From contig JAOUJW010000004.1 of the NCBI GenBank assembly GCA_029882975.1, forward strand, positions 167,161-231,160: DNA of 64,000 nt. The letters run 5' to 3'. The notes beneath the pieces are model-generated. The model was not told the DNA's origin, did no database searches, and saw nothing but the letters and a program-made list of their open reading frames with translations. How positions within the stretch are numbered: the stretch's first letter is position 1; each line of letters starts with the position of its first letter. This stretch comes from Gammaproteobacteria bacterium. GTDB lineage: Bacteria; Pseudomonadota; Gammaproteobacteria; SZUA-152. This document shows positions 1-9,331 of the stretch, one piece after another. The position numbers were made by a program, and so were the translations under genes.

Positions 1-2571
1 AATAAACGCTGTTCGTACCTCATGCTCCAAACTGCGCAGGGCCTTGGGTAAAAAGTTAAGTTTGTGTCCGGAACTGCGAATTCGTTGCAATAGCGTGTCA
101 AAAACCTGGTTAATGTCGTTGACTAAACCGGGGATAGCCGTATCGGGGCATACCGTGTAGCAATCACCACAGCCGGTGCAGTTTTCTGCGATCCACTGTG
201 GATGCTCAAATCGAATCGAACTCATATCGCGAAATAGCGCGGAGAGAGCGGGGAGTGTGCCCAATCCTATAAAGGGGTCGGCTAGGTTTTGCCCTGCCAA
301 ACCCCGGGCATAAAAATTACCATTTTGCTCCCAAAATCGGTGCAAGCTGGCCACCGGGGCTTGAGATTGTGGAACGAGTTTCACCATGATCGGGATAGCC
401 GGTTCCGAAGGGCAGGCTTGAGATGAAACCGGGTCCTGAATAATTTTATCCGGTATACGTTGGAGTTGATCGAAACCGCGTTTGACCACTCGCACATTGT
501 CTTCCACCACTCGGGCGCCCTTGGTCCCGAACTTGTGCTGCAGTTGTTGTTGAATCGCACTGAGCAGAGTGATTTCGTTGAGTCTATTTTTCTGCATTAG
601 GTCTGTAGCCGCAAAAAAAGCTCCCTGGAATGCGGTACCCTGCATGCGCATTTGTAATTCGGCATCGGTCGCTTCCTCGCGCGCAATTTTGAATGCATCG
701 AGGAAATACACCTGAATGTTTCGCTCACGTATGGCTAAGCGATATTTTTCAGGAAATGCGGCCCAGACGTGTTCCGGTGCTGTCAGTTCGCTTTGTATAA
801 TGAATACACCACCGGTTTTTAAGCCCGCCAGAGCATCGGTATGGTGGAATACATTGGGATCGGGCGATATGACCGTGTCCACATACACGTATTCGCAATT
901 CATGCGAATGGGTTCGGGAGCGGCGCTCAGGTAATAGGTGGTTGGTTGGCCTTTCTTTTCCGAACCGTACTTGGGATTAGCCTTGATGTGATAGTTAAGC
1001 AGTTCAAACAAAGTCATGGCTAAGTTTTTTCCGGTGGTCATTGCGCCCCATCCGCCGATTGAATGAAATCGTATGGTGATACTGTCTTTCGGCATGAGGT
1101 TGGGGTTTTCGCTGCCGTGAACCGCTAACTCGCCGATATGTGGATAGGCTTCGGCCAACGTCTGTTGGAAAACTTCTTGGGTTGGTGTCAGAGCTTGTTC
1201 ATGAATAAAGTCTATGCCCAGGTAGAATTGCTTTTTATGATGACCGTCATCTAACATGTTTTCCACTGCACCGATGATACCTTCGGCCTGTAAATCACGA
1301 CTGCCCAGTCCAAAACAGGCGGAATACAACAGCGGGATATCATCCTGGGTGTAAGATTGCAGCTCAGGAAACGGTTTATTATGTTTGTTAGGGCTAAGAT
1401 GGTTTTCTACGGATTTATTAATAGTGGCGCGTATTTCCCGTAGCAAAGGCGGGTCACCGGCCAAAGGTTGATCCAGGCGCTCCATAACGACTACGCCTTT
1501 TTTTCCTTTAAGTATTTTGCTGATGAGGTCTGCGGGGAAAGGGCGGAACATGAGCATATTCACTACCCCGACTTTTAAATTCCTTTGTTTGCGCAAGTAG
1601 TCGCTCACCACTTCGGCACTGGGGATAATGCTGCCTTGACCCAGTATGACATACTCTGCATCCTTGCATCGGTAAGACATCACCCGTTCATAGCGACGCT
1701 GGGTGAGTTGATAAAACTCTTCGAATACCTGATCCGTAAAAGTGGCAATATGGTCAAAGAAAAAGGGACGTTGTGCGGCGACGGTTTGCATATAGCTGTC
1801 TTGATTTTGAACCACGCCGGACATGATTGGATTGTCTATATCCCAAAGCTCAGGGATTCGCCGACGTGTGTCGCCATATAATATGCGTTGTGCCGGCGTC
1901 GGTGTTTCTATGATGTCTTCCGGTTTACCTAAAAAGGTTTGGATCAGTTCACGTTCCGGTGCCAACATGGACTCGATAAGATGAGTGGTTAGAAAACCGT
2001 CTTGAGCGATGATGCCTGGGTTCAGTGCCAGTTCTGCAATGCGGTGTGCGCAAATATTCAAGTCCGCCACGTGTTGAGCATTTTTAGCGAATAGTTGAAA
2101 AAAACCGGTGTCATCCACGCAGTGGTAATCGTCGTGACCTGCATGTACGTTTAAGGAGGCTTTGGTCATGGCGCGGCTGCCCATGTTCAGCACATAGGTC
2201 AGACGTTTCCCAACGGCGGCATACAAAGATTCGTGCATATAGGCCACGCCCTGACCGGAGGAAAAATTTGCGGCGCGTAAACCGGTCATGGACAAACCTG
2301 CGGTGACAGCGGCTGCAGCGTGTTCGCCCTCGGGTTCGATAAAAATGAGAGGCCGTCCTGAAATATTAATATGTCCGTTGGCTGCAGCTTCGGCCCAGTA
2401 TTCACCCATTTGGGTGGACGGAGTAATGGGATAGGCGCCGGCAGCGTCTGAGGATTCGCGTTCGCAATGAATAGCGGCACTGTTTCCATCCATGGCGGCC
2501 CGAGTTCCGGGGTAAAGTGGTAAAGGCATTTTCTTAATCTTGGATGGGGTGGTTTTTGCCTGATCATTCAT
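1..2571 (-). CDS. Pyruvate:ferredoxin (2-oxoacid:acceptor) oxidoreductase, N-terminal 857 codons; runs off left edge
   Basis: Reading from the ATG at 2571, the frame stays open to base 1. Residues about 45-50 give the YPITPS motif of the alpha domain, which in this family contacts the 2-oxoacid. Around residue 500 there is a gamma-domain glycine motif (SIGGWGAMTTGK). Around residue 798 there is a ferredoxin motif CTGCGDCYTVCP. Alpha, gamma and ferredoxin-like delta parts are therefore fused in the usual PFOR/NifJ order; the thiamine-pyrophosphate (beta) domain should lie beyond the left edge. The family oxidatively decarboxylates pyruvate or another 2-oxoacid with CoA to acyl-CoA and reduces ferredoxin or flavodoxin in the cytoplasm. 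The first ferredoxin motif sits over 100 residues later than I recall for the Desulfovibrio enzyme, so this is a longer subtype. It lies 16 bp downstream of an RnfB-like gene, so the two are probably co-transcribed. Substrate is inferred from family only. Confidence 0.88.
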   Translation of the reverse strand, partial: MNDQAKTTPSKIKKMPLPLYPGTRAAMDGNSAAIHCERESSDAAGAYPITPSTQMGEYWAEAAANGHINISGRPLIFIEPEGEHAAAAVTAGLSMTGLRAANFSSGQGVAYMHESLYAAVGKRLTYVLNMGSRAMTKASLNVHAGHDDYHCVDDTGFFQLFAKNAQHVADLNICAHRIAELALNPGIIAQDGFLTTHLIESMLAPERELIQTFLGKPEDIIETPTPAQRILYGDTRRRIPELWDIDNPIMSGVVQNQDSYMQTVAAQRPFFFDHIATFTDQVFEEFYQLTQRRYERVMSYRCKDAEYVILGQGSIIPSAEVVSDYLRKQRNLKVGVVNMLMFRPFPADLISKILKGKKGVVVMERLDQPLAGDPPLLREIRATINKSVENHLSPNKHNKPFPELQSYTQDDIPLLYSACFGLGSRDLQAEGIIGAVENMLDDGHHKKQFYLGIDFIHEQALTPTQEVFQQTLAEAYPHIGELAVHGSENPNLMPKDSITIRFHSIGGWGAMTTGKNLAMTLFELLNYHIKANPKYGSEKKGQPTTYYLSAAPEPIRMNCEYVYVDTVISPDPNVFHHTDALAGLKTGGVFIIQSELTAPEHVWAAFPEKYRLAIRERNIQVYFLDAFKIAREEATDAELQMRMQGTAFQGAFFAATDLMQKNRLNEITLLSAIQQQLQHKFGTKGARVVEDNVRVVKRGFDQLQRIPDKIIQDPVSSQACPSEPAIPIMVKLVPQSQAPVASLHRFWEQNGNFYARGLAGQNLADPFIGLGTLPALSALFRDMSSIRFEHPQWIAENCTGCGDCYTVCPDTAIPGLVNDINQVFDTLLQRIRSSGHKLNFLPKALRSLEHEVRTAFI

Positions 2572-2587
2572 TGCGAGTCTCACTTCC

Positions 2588-3469
2588 TTAACTGTTTAAA
2601 GGTTGCAAGGAGCTGTTGCGCAGCACTTTTACCGACTGCTTGCCGTATTCACACCTGCCGTCTGCCCCTATCCACAGAATGGCACCCGTGGGACAACGTT
2701 GTATGGGAGCCTGGTTGCGGTGATTCTTGGTGTAATCTATTACCGGTAGATTGTTTTGTATAGTAATGAGATCAGGTGCATCCTTCTCACAACGACCGCA
2801 CGCGGTGCAGGCAACTTCACAATAACTGAGTAACTCATCACCAAAAACCGGGTTATTGCAGGCTACCCATAGACGGTGCTCCACAGGATGGATGGTAAAT
2901 AAATCTTTAGGACAAATATCGACACAGTCGCCACAACCGGTACACAGGTCTTCCCGTACCAGGGGTAGGGAGTGCGGGCTCATGTGAATGGCGTCAAAAT
3001 CGCAAACTCGTTCGCAATCGCCAAGGCCCAGACAGCCCCATTGACACACTTTGGCTCCCCCATTCACTTGAGCGGCAGCCTCACAGGTGGCAAGACCGGA
3101 GTAGTGGGCATGAAAGCGGGCTACATTGTTGCCGCCGGCACAAGCCAAGCGTGCAGTGAGTTGATTGACTGTACCGATGCCGACTTGCAGAATGTCGGCA
3201 ACTTGCCGGCGTTGTTCCTCATCGGATACGCTGCATTGCCCGGGGTTCGTTTTATGTTGCAGCAGTGCTTCGGCAAATTGGCGGCAACCGGCAAAACCAC
3301 AAGCGCCACAATTGGAGTTGGGCAAGGTTTGCTCCACCAGATCCAGGCGTGGGTCTTCTTGTACCGCAAAGCGCCGGGCGAAAAAGATCAGTAACAGAGC
3401 AATAACCGCGGAAATTGCCGTAAAGGTAACAATTGCCGTAAAGGTGGCGGTGAGCGTATTCGCAGTCAT
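2588..3469 (-). CDS. RnfB-like membrane-anchored polyferredoxin
   Basis: 293 residues. One N-terminal membrane helix (about 10-31) is followed by an RnfB-type cluster-binding segment (Cys54, Cys57, Cys62, Cys79 in the pattern CGACGFAGC). Further cysteine groups follow at 142-156, at 176-186 (CTGCGDCVDIC) and at 204-227. This matches the B subunit of Rnf complexes, which receives electrons from reduced ferredoxin at the membrane. No rnfA, C, D, G or E gene is adjacent. The neighbour instead is the PFOR-like gene 16 bp downstream, so I infer a dedicated electron carrier or membrane anchor for that enzyme. The start is the first ATG after an in-frame TAG; no strong Shine-Dalgarno is visible. It could still serve an Rnf complex encoded elsewhere. 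Confidence 0.8.
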   Translation of the reverse strand: MTANTLTATFTAIVTFTAISAVIALLLIFFARRFAVQEDPRLDLVEQTLPNSNCGACGFAGCRQFAEALLQHKTNPGQCSVSDEEQRRQVADILQVGIGTVNQLTARLACAGGNNVARFHAHYSGLATCEAAAQVNGGAKVCQWGCLGLGDCERVCDFDAIHMSPHSLPLVREDLCTGCGDCVDICPKDLFTIHPVEHRLWVACNNPVFGDELLSYCEVACTACGRCEKDAPDLITIQNNLPVIDYTKNHRNQAPIQRCPTGAILWIGADGRCEYGKQSVKVLRNSSLQPLNS

Positions 3470-3501
3470 TCTGTGCGGCTATTGCCTTTTTGCATTTATT
3501 A

Positions 3502-3544
3502 ACTATACACCACCTGAGCCGTATCGATGTTTGATCGAAATCAG
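3502..3544 (-). promoter_or_regulatory. FNR/Anr-type site plus -10 element upstream of the RnfB-like/PFOR pair
   Basis: On the minus strand, CTGAT-N4-ATCAA (3544-3531) matches the FNR/Anr consensus TTGAT-N4-ATCAA at 9 of 10 positions. TATAGT at 3507-3502 resembles a -10 box. If transcription starts near 3495, the site is centred at about -42.5, the position typical of class II activation by FNR, and the leader is about 26 nt. Anaerobic induction is inferred; PFOR enzymes are usually oxygen-sensitive, which fits. Confidence 0.6.
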
Positions 3545-3637
3545 TTTTCAAGTGCCCTGAACCCGGTGGTGATTCACTTTAAATGTGTAAAAGTCAAATA
3601 AAACATAAACATACAGATAGTTGCTGCTGTGGTGTTG

Positions 3638-3677
3638 TCAGGGGACGGGGCGTGTCGCTAATGAAAAAATCCCCTGA
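3638..3677. repeat. 8-bp inverted repeat in the rnfB-like/3737 intergenic gap
   Basis: TCAGGGGA (3638-3645) and TCCCCTGA (3670-3677) form a perfect inverted repeat with a 24-nt spacer containing AAAAAA. It lies 60-100 bp upstream of the small membrane protein gene. It could be an operator or a weak hairpin; no function is assigned. Confidence 0.4.
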
Positions 3678-3736
3678 AACAGGTAGACTGCGATCCCATT
3701 GTGAATTGTTGTAAAGTGAAGGAGTGCAGGCAGACT

Positions 3737-4087
3737 ATGGATTCATTGGAAACCATCCAAAAACTACAAAATGTCCAAAATAATATAAAAATCTTTACGG
3801 CAGTCCCTATGGGAGTGTTGATGATTTTGTATTTTTTCACTTACGCGACCTTAATAGATCATGGTTTGACCGGATTTCTTTTTTTTGAAATCGTCACCAG
3901 CATTTTGTTTCTGATGGCACTGATTTTTCTTAATCCTTTGAGCTTTGCGTTGGTAAAATTAATGTATGGGCGGCGCCAACCGTACCAGTCCATATTACAG
4001 CAACTGAGCCCGTCCAGTATTGTGAAGCCGGCGGATCAACTGTTGCAGGATTTGCAACTAAACGATCAAAATAGCAATAGCAACTAA
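3737..4087 (+). CDS. Small membrane protein, unknown function
   Basis: 116 residues from the ATG at 3737, which has AGG seven bases upstream. An alternative upstream start at 3701 adds a cysteine-rich 12-residue segment with no better ribosome site. Two hydrophobic helices (about residues 18-40 and 46-72) are followed by a basic segment (MYGRRQP) and a polar, glutamine- and asparagine-rich cytoplasmic-looking tail. I do not recognise the family. The stop overlaps the mutL start (TAATG), so the two are translationally coupled; a mismatch-repair role is not implied. Confidence 0.6.
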   Translation: MDSLETIQKLQNVQNNIKIFTAVPMGVLMILYFFTYATLIDHGLTGFLFFEIVTSILFLMALIFLNPLSFALVKLMYGRRQPYQSILQQLSPSSIVKPADQLLQDLQLNDQNSNSN

Positions 4088-5991
4088 TGTCTACGTCGAC
4101 TTTGGAGTCTGAAAGCAAGGCGGCGCGTATCGAGCTGCTCCCCAATCAATTGGCCAACCAGATCGCCGCCGGTGAGGTGGTGGAGCGACCGGCTTCTGTG
4201 GTGAAGGAGTTAATTGAAAACAGCCTGGATGCCGGTGCCGATACTCTGGAGATTCAGTTGGAGCAGGGTGGTATGCGGCTGCTGCGAATACGCGACAACG
4301 GTGTAGGGATTCATGCTGCAGATCTGGAATTGGCTTTAAGCCGTCATGCAACCAGTAAAATCCGCAGCTTTGAAGATTTGGAAGGTGTGAATTCCCTGGG
4401 TTTTCGCGGAGAGGCCTTACCCAGTATTGCATCCGTGTCGCGTTTGGAAATCAGTTCTCGGACTCATGCCGATACCCATGCGGCCAAATTACAGGTGCAC
4501 GGCGGAGATATCGCGGCACCGTTGGAACCGGCGGCTCACCCGGTTGGTACAACCATTACCGTACGGGATCTTTTCTATAACACGCCCGCCAGAAAAAAAT
4601 TCCTAAAAACGGAAAAAACCGAATTTAACCATATTGACACTGTGATTAAGCGGGTGGCCTTGAGCCGCTTTGATGTCAATTTCAATGTTATCCACAATCA
4701 AAAACAAGTACACCGCATTCGGGCTTGCCACAATGATTTAACCCGGCGTCAACGCATTGCTGATATTTGCGGTTCGGCCTTTGTGGAACAGAGTATCACA
4801 GTGGATTTCAGCGGTGCCGGCTTGCGCTTATGGGGTTGGGTCGGCTTGCCGACGTTTTCCCGCAGTCAGGCGGATATGCAGTACTTTTATGTCAACTCCC
4901 GCATGATTCGTGACAAGCTGGTGAGTCACGGTGTGCGACAGGCTTATAAAGACGTGATGTATCATGGTCGTCATCCGGCTTTTGTTTTGTATTTGGAAAT
5001 GGATCCCAAGCTGGTGGATGTCAACGTGCATCCAACCAAGCATGAAGTACGCTTTCGTGAAAGCCGTCTGGTACACGATTTCATTTTTCGGGCTTTACAT
5101 CAAGCCTTAGCGGAGGTGCGCCCGGGCGATGTGCAAGCGTCGGAAGCGAATACCACTGCCGGGGTGTGGGCCTATGGGGAAACAATCCCGGAGTTGAGTC
5201 AGCTCCCACCCCAATCGCAGTTCAGATCGCAACCAGGCGGGCAACCATCCCGCGGACAATCGTCTTTTGGATCTGCGGGACAACAGAGTATGGCACTGAG
5301 CGTGCAAGAACAGTTGGATGCGTATGCAGGTTTGAACCGCGCGGTACAGGCTTCCCTGAATGATGAGGTGACGTTGCAGGACCAAGAGGTGGAATCCTCC
5401 GGCCATTATTTAGGCTACGCCATTGCGCAACTGCATGGGGTGTATATTCTGGCAGAAAACCAAAGCGGTTTGGTGTTGGTGGACATGCATGCGGCCCATG
5501 AACGGATTGTCTACGAGCGACTCAAGCAAGGATTGGAAAACGATGCGGATGGCATTCGTTCTCAGCCTATGTTGGTGCCGCTCACCGTAAACTTGAGTAA
5601 AGGCGAAGTCAGTTTGGTGCAGGAAAACGTTGCCGTATTTACCGATCTGGGATTTCTGGTGGAGCCCATGGGACAGGAGACGGTCGTTATTCGGCAAATA
5701 CCCAGTGTGATGCGCGATTCGGATGTGACCGGCTTGGTTCGGGATGTGGTTTCCGATTTCGCTCGTTATGGCAGCAGTGACCGCATCCGTGAGCATCTAA
5801 ATAGCATATTGGCCACCATTGCCTGTCATGGCTCGGTGCGTGCTAATCGCAAACTGTCTTTGCAGGAGATGAATGCCTTGTTGCGGGACATGGAGCGCAC
5901 CGAACGCAGTGGACAATGTAACCACGGTCGCCCGACTTGGATTCAACTGAAGCTGGGTGAACTGGATAAATTGTTTTTACGCGGTCAATAA
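4087..5991 (+). CDS. mutL: DNA mismatch repair protein MutL (endonuclease-type)
   Basis: 634 residues, normal for the family. The N-terminal GHKL ATPase shows QIAAGEVVERPASVVKELIEN with catalytic Glu, DNGVGI and GFRGEALPSI. A proline-, glutamine- and serine-rich linker (about 350-430) leads to the dimerisation domain. At residue 466 there is D-M-H-A-(x2)-E-(x4)-E, the metal-binding endonuclease motif with Met where Gln is usual, and at 610-616 QCNHGRP, the C-terminal cysteine/histidine motif of nicking MutL proteins. E. coli MutL lacks these; Pseudomonas-type MutL has them. MutL couples mismatch recognition by MutS to strand incision. The downstream gene is an ABC exporter, not the miaA-hfq pair common elsewhere. 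Confidence 0.97.
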   Translation: MSTSTLESESKAARIELLPNQLANQIAAGEVVERPASVVKELIENSLDAGADTLEIQLEQGGMRLLRIRDNGVGIHAADLELALSRHATSKIRSFEDLEGVNSLGFRGEALPSIASVSRLEISSRTHADTHAAKLQVHGGDIAAPLEPAAHPVGTTITVRDLFYNTPARKKFLKTEKTEFNHIDTVIKRVALSRFDVNFNVIHNQKQVHRIRACHNDLTRRQRIADICGSAFVEQSITVDFSGAGLRLWGWVGLPTFSRSQADMQYFYVNSRMIRDKLVSHGVRQAYKDVMYHGRHPAFVLYLEMDPKLVDVNVHPTKHEVRFRESRLVHDFIFRALHQALAEVRPGDVQASEANTTAGVWAYGETIPELSQLPPQSQFRSQPGGQPSRGQSSFGSAGQQSMALSVQEQLDAYAGLNRAVQASLNDEVTLQDQEVESSGHYLGYAIAQLHGVYILAENQSGLVLVDMHAAHERIVYERLKQGLENDADGIRSQPMLVPLTVNLSKGEVSLVQENVAVFTDLGFLVEPMGQETVVIRQIPSVMRDSDVTGLVRDVVSDFARYGSSDRIREHLNSILATIACHGSVRANRKLSLQEMNALLRDMERTERSGQCNHGRPTWIQLKLGELDKLFLRGQ

Positions 5992-6142
5992 CGCTTATCA
6001 TTCCATTGTTTTCAAGCCGGTTTCAATTTCAATATTTTGCTATTTTACGGTCTTTCCACCAGAGGCGTTTACCTATAGCCGTAATCGAAAAACACAATAA
6101 AGAAGTGTCAATGGATAAGATCGAGTCAAACGTAGGCTTTTA

Positions 6143-7963
6143 ATGTCAGGAACCGATACTTTCACTTGGTCCTCGCTGGGTGCTATTGCCTTGGAGCATA
6201 AACGGGCCTTGATCGTTGCTCATTGGGTGGCATTAATGGCCGTTGTTTTAGGCGTACCCATTCCATTATTGATGCCACTTTTGGTGGATGAGGTTCTGTT
6301 GCAGGAACCTGGGGCTTTGCTGGCCATGTTGGGGCCATTGTTTCCATCTGCATGGCACGGTCCTACCTTGTTTATACTGGCGACTCTGGCGTTGACTTTG
6401 TTTTTGCGTGTGGGAATGTTGATCTGTATCGTGTGGCAGCTGAAGCAGTTCGCCTTGATTGCAAAGGATATCACCTACCGGATTCGGCGTTTGTTACTGG
6501 AAAAACTGCAATTCATTTCCATGGCTCGTTACGAAACCCTGGGTAGTGGTGCCGTTACCTCGCATTTTGTTACCGATATTAATGCTATTGATCAATTTGT
6601 GGGAGAGAGTATCAGCAAGACTCTGGTTGCCGTATTAAGTTTGCTGGGAATCAGCGTGGTGTTGTTATGGATGCACTGGCAACTGGCATTGTTTATTCTG
6701 TTTATGAATCCTCTGGTGATTTATTTCACGGTGACACTGGGGAAAAAAGTCAAACACCTGAAAAAAAATGAAAACATCGCCGTTGAGCTGTTTCAGCATG
6801 CATTAGCGGAAACGCTGGATGCCATTCAGGAGATTCGGGCTAACAATCGGGAACAAAGTTATATCGGCGAGGTTATCCGTCGAGCCGCACAAATTAAAAC
6901 CCACTCCGCTGCATATTCCTGGCGCAGCGACGCGGCGAACCGTTTTTCTTTTGGTGTGTTTTTATTTGGTTTTGATATTTTTCGCGCCATCACCATGCTG
7001 ATGGTTGTATTCTCCGATTTAAGTATTGGAGAAATGATGGCAGTATTCGGGTATTTGTGGTTCATGATGAGTCCTGTACAGGATATTTTGAACGTGCAAT
7101 ATGCCTTTTATGCGGCTAAAGCGGCGTTGACTCGTATCAATCAACTGGCTGCTCTTAAGCAGGAACCCCGTTACCCTCATGTGCACAATCCCTTTCGAAA
7201 TAAAACCACGGTATCGGTACAGGTGGAGAATTTGTCTTTCGCCTATACCTCTCACGGCGATGAGGTAAACCTGGGGCCTGAGGCAGGTCCCGAATGGGTG
7301 CTTAAAGATGTGAATCTGAATATTGCAGCCGGTGAAAAAGTAGCCTTAGTAGGAGCCAGTGGCGGTGGTAAATCCACTTTAGTTCAGGTGATGTTGGGTT
7401 TGTATCCGCATCAAAGCGGTTGTTTGAGTTTTGACCGGATTCCTGTGACCCAAATTGGTTTGGACGTCGTGCGGGAACACGTTGCCACTGTATTGCAACA
7501 TCCGGCCATGTTTAACGATACAGTACGCATGAATCTGAGCATGGGACGCAGCTACACGGAGACTCAATTGAACCGAGCACTGGAAGTGGCTCAATTACAT
7601 GATACTATTGCCGCCTTGCCTGCCGGTTTGGATACGCTGATCGGACGTCAAGGTGTACGCTTGTCAGGCGGTCAAAGGCAACGTTTGGCGATTGCCCGAA
7701 TGGTATTATCCCAGCCTAAAGTTGTCATACTGGATGAAGCGACTTCCGCGTTGGATGCGGAGACCGAAGCCCGTTTGCATGAAGCCTTGGCTGGGTTTTT
7801 GCAGCAGCGCACCACATTGATTATCGCCCATCGATTGAGTGCGGTTAAGCAAGCGGATCGGGTTTACGTGTTCGAGGATGGACACATCATAGAAGAAGGT
7901 GTGCATGAACACTTGATTAAAAGCAATGGCTTGTATCAGCGATTATATGCCAAACAGCTATAA
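6143..7963 (+). CDS. ABC exporter, fused membrane and ATPase domains
   Basis: 606 residues. The N-terminal half (about 1-330) has the six-helix type I exporter pattern. The C-terminal ATPase shows Walker A GASGGGKST (about 404), signature LSGGQRQR (about 506), Walker B VVILDEATSALD (about 527) and a switch histidine (IIAHRLS). The MsbA/multidrug-exporter family works as homodimers or heterodimers moving lipids, peptides or drugs out of the cytoplasm. Neither neighbour indicates the substrate. A 151-bp gap separates it from mutL and I see no strong promoter there. The ATG at 6143 has only a weak ribosome site. Confidence 0.88.
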   Translation: MSGTDTFTWSSLGAIALEHKRALIVAHWVALMAVVLGVPIPLLMPLLVDEVLLQEPGALLAMLGPLFPSAWHGPTLFILATLALTLFLRVGMLICIVWQLKQFALIAKDITYRIRRLLLEKLQFISMARYETLGSGAVTSHFVTDINAIDQFVGESISKTLVAVLSLLGISVVLLWMHWQLALFILFMNPLVIYFTVTLGKKVKHLKKNENIAVELFQHALAETLDAIQEIRANNREQSYIGEVIRRAAQIKTHSAAYSWRSDAANRFSFGVFLFGFDIFRAITMLMVVFSDLSIGEMMAVFGYLWFMMSPVQDILNVQYAFYAAKAALTRINQLAALKQEPRYPHVHNPFRNKTTVSVQVENLSFAYTSHGDEVNLGPEAGPEWVLKDVNLNIAAGEKVALVGASGGGKSTLVQVMLGLYPHQSGCLSFDRIPVTQIGLDVVREHVATVLQHPAMFNDTVRMNLSMGRSYTETQLNRALEVAQLHDTIAALPAGLDTLIGRQGVRLSGGQRQRLAIARMVLSQPKVVILDEATSALDAETEARLHEALAGFLQQRTTLIIAHRLSAVKQADRVYVFEDGHIIEEGVHEHLIKSNGLYQRLYAKQL

Positions 7964-8012
7964 TAGTTGGTAATTTACAAAGTGGTTGGTAAAAGTAAAA
8001 GCGGAAACAATA

Positions 8013-9221
8013 ATGCAAAATAGCGAACAAGAACCCCTGATAAATTTCAAGCTAAACCATGTTGAAGTAGATCTTTTAGGTACTGCCCATATTTCCAAAG
8101 CCAGCGCTGATAAGGTCAAGGAAATGCTGCAAACGGGCCAATACGATTGCGTTGCAGTGGAATTGTGCCCCAGTCGTCACAATTCCATCGTTAATCCAGA
8201 TGCGTTAGCCAAGATGGACTTGTTTCAGGTCATCAAAGAAGGTAAAGCGTTGATGGTGACTGCCAATCTGGCTTTGGGTGCGTTTCAACAACGCATGGCG
8301 GATGAATTCGGTATAAAACCGGGTGCGGAAATGCGTATGGCAATTGATATTGCCGCTGAACTGAAAATACCCGTTTTGCTCATCGATCGAGAAATTACCA
8401 CCACGTTAAAAAGAGTGTACGGTAATGTGCCATGGTGGCAGAAAATGAATCTTGCCAGTGGATTATTGGGCAGCGTCGTGTCACGTCAAAAAGTGACCGA
8501 AGAGGAAATCGAGCGTTTGAAAGAAGGCGATATACTGGAATCCACATTTGCCCAGTTTGCAGAAGAAGCTGAAAATATCTATCTGCCCTTGGTGGATGAA
8601 CGGGATCAGTACATGGCCGCACGCATCCAGCAGGAAGACCTCACCGGCGAGTACGGGCGTATGTTAGCGGTTGTGGGTGCCGGGCATATGAAAGGTATTG
8701 GTAACTATATTGAAAAATGGCGCCAGGATGAGGAGGGGCCGGAGCAAAAAATAGCGCGATTGGACCAGTTGCCCAAACCCAAGCGTTGGCCACGATTTAT
8801 TCCCTGGGCAATTGTTGCCTTAATTATAGCCGGGTTTGCGGTGGGTTTTAGCCGAAACGCCGATTTAGGCTTGCAGCTGGTATGGTATTGGATAGTGATC
8901 AACGGTGCTTTGTGTTCTCTCGGAGCGTTAATTGCGCTGGCCCATCCCTTAACGATAATTGGCGCTTTTGTGGCTGCGCCGATCACTTCCTTGAACCCAA
9001 CAATCGGCGCCGGAATGGTAACCGCTGCCATGGAAACTTGGTTACGAAAACCAAAAGTTCAGGATTTCAGTCACTTACGCCAAGATACAACTCACTTCCG
9101 GGGTTGGTGGAAAAATCGAGTGACGCGGGTACTATTGGTATTTATTCTATGTACTTTGGGTTCGGCTGCGGGTACCTATATTGCCGGATTTAAAATTTTT
9201 GAAAGTATTGCAACAACTTAG
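8013..9221 (+). CDS. TraB/PrgY-family membrane protein
   Basis: 402 residues from the ATG at 8013, preceded by GCGGAAA; an in-frame TTG at 7986 would add nine residues with no better ribosome site. The N-terminal soluble part shows the TraB-family signatures LGTAHIS, VELCPSR and a conserved VVGAGHMKGI. At the C-terminus about four hydrophobic helices (from residue 255 on) anchor it in the membrane. The family includes Enterococcus PrgY, which limits peptide pheromone activity, and eukaryotic TRABD proteins; a metalloprotease-like fold has been proposed. The role in proteobacteria is unknown. It follows the ABC exporter by about 50 bp and may be co-transcribed. Confidence 0.82.
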   Translation: MQNSEQEPLINFKLNHVEVDLLGTAHISKASADKVKEMLQTGQYDCVAVELCPSRHNSIVNPDALAKMDLFQVIKEGKALMVTANLALGAFQQRMADEFGIKPGAEMRMAIDIAAELKIPVLLIDREITTTLKRVYGNVPWWQKMNLASGLLGSVVSRQKVTEEEIERLKEGDILESTFAQFAEEAENIYLPLVDERDQYMAARIQQEDLTGEYGRMLAVVGAGHMKGIGNYIEKWRQDEEGPEQKIARLDQLPKPKRWPRFIPWAIVALIIAGFAVGFSRNADLGLQLVWYWIVINGALCSLGALIALAHPLTIIGAFVAAPITSLNPTIGAGMVTAAMETWLRKPKVQDFSHLRQDTTHFRGWWKNRVTRVLLVFILCTLGSAAGTYIAGFKIFESIATT

Positions 9222-9256
9222 CTAAGATAGGGCATAATACTGCCGATTTTTTCTAC

Positions 9257-9286
9257 TTTACCTGCCGGAATTATTCATTTTATAAT
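9257..9286 (+). promoter_or_regulatory. Sigma-70-type promoter candidate for the DUF6502-DUF5666 pair
   Basis: TTTACC (9257-9262) and TATAAT (9281-9286) are separated by 18 bp and lie 46 bp upstream of the ATG at 9332. The -10 is consensus, the -35 partial. Confidence 0.45.
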
Positions 9287-9331
9287 CAACCTTTCGTGTT
9301 TTTGGGAAGCATATCCCAAATTAGGGTATAA

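Noticed and set aside
2286..2567. Separate 93-residue gene on the minus strand
   Set aside because: It lies in another frame of the PFOR-like gene, whose own frame is open from 2571 to the edge and carries family motifs.
1..2571. Frameshift or decay in the PFOR-like gene
   Set aside because: The start, the gamma-domain motif near 1020-1080 and the ferredoxin motif near 140-180 are all in one frame, with no stop noticed between.
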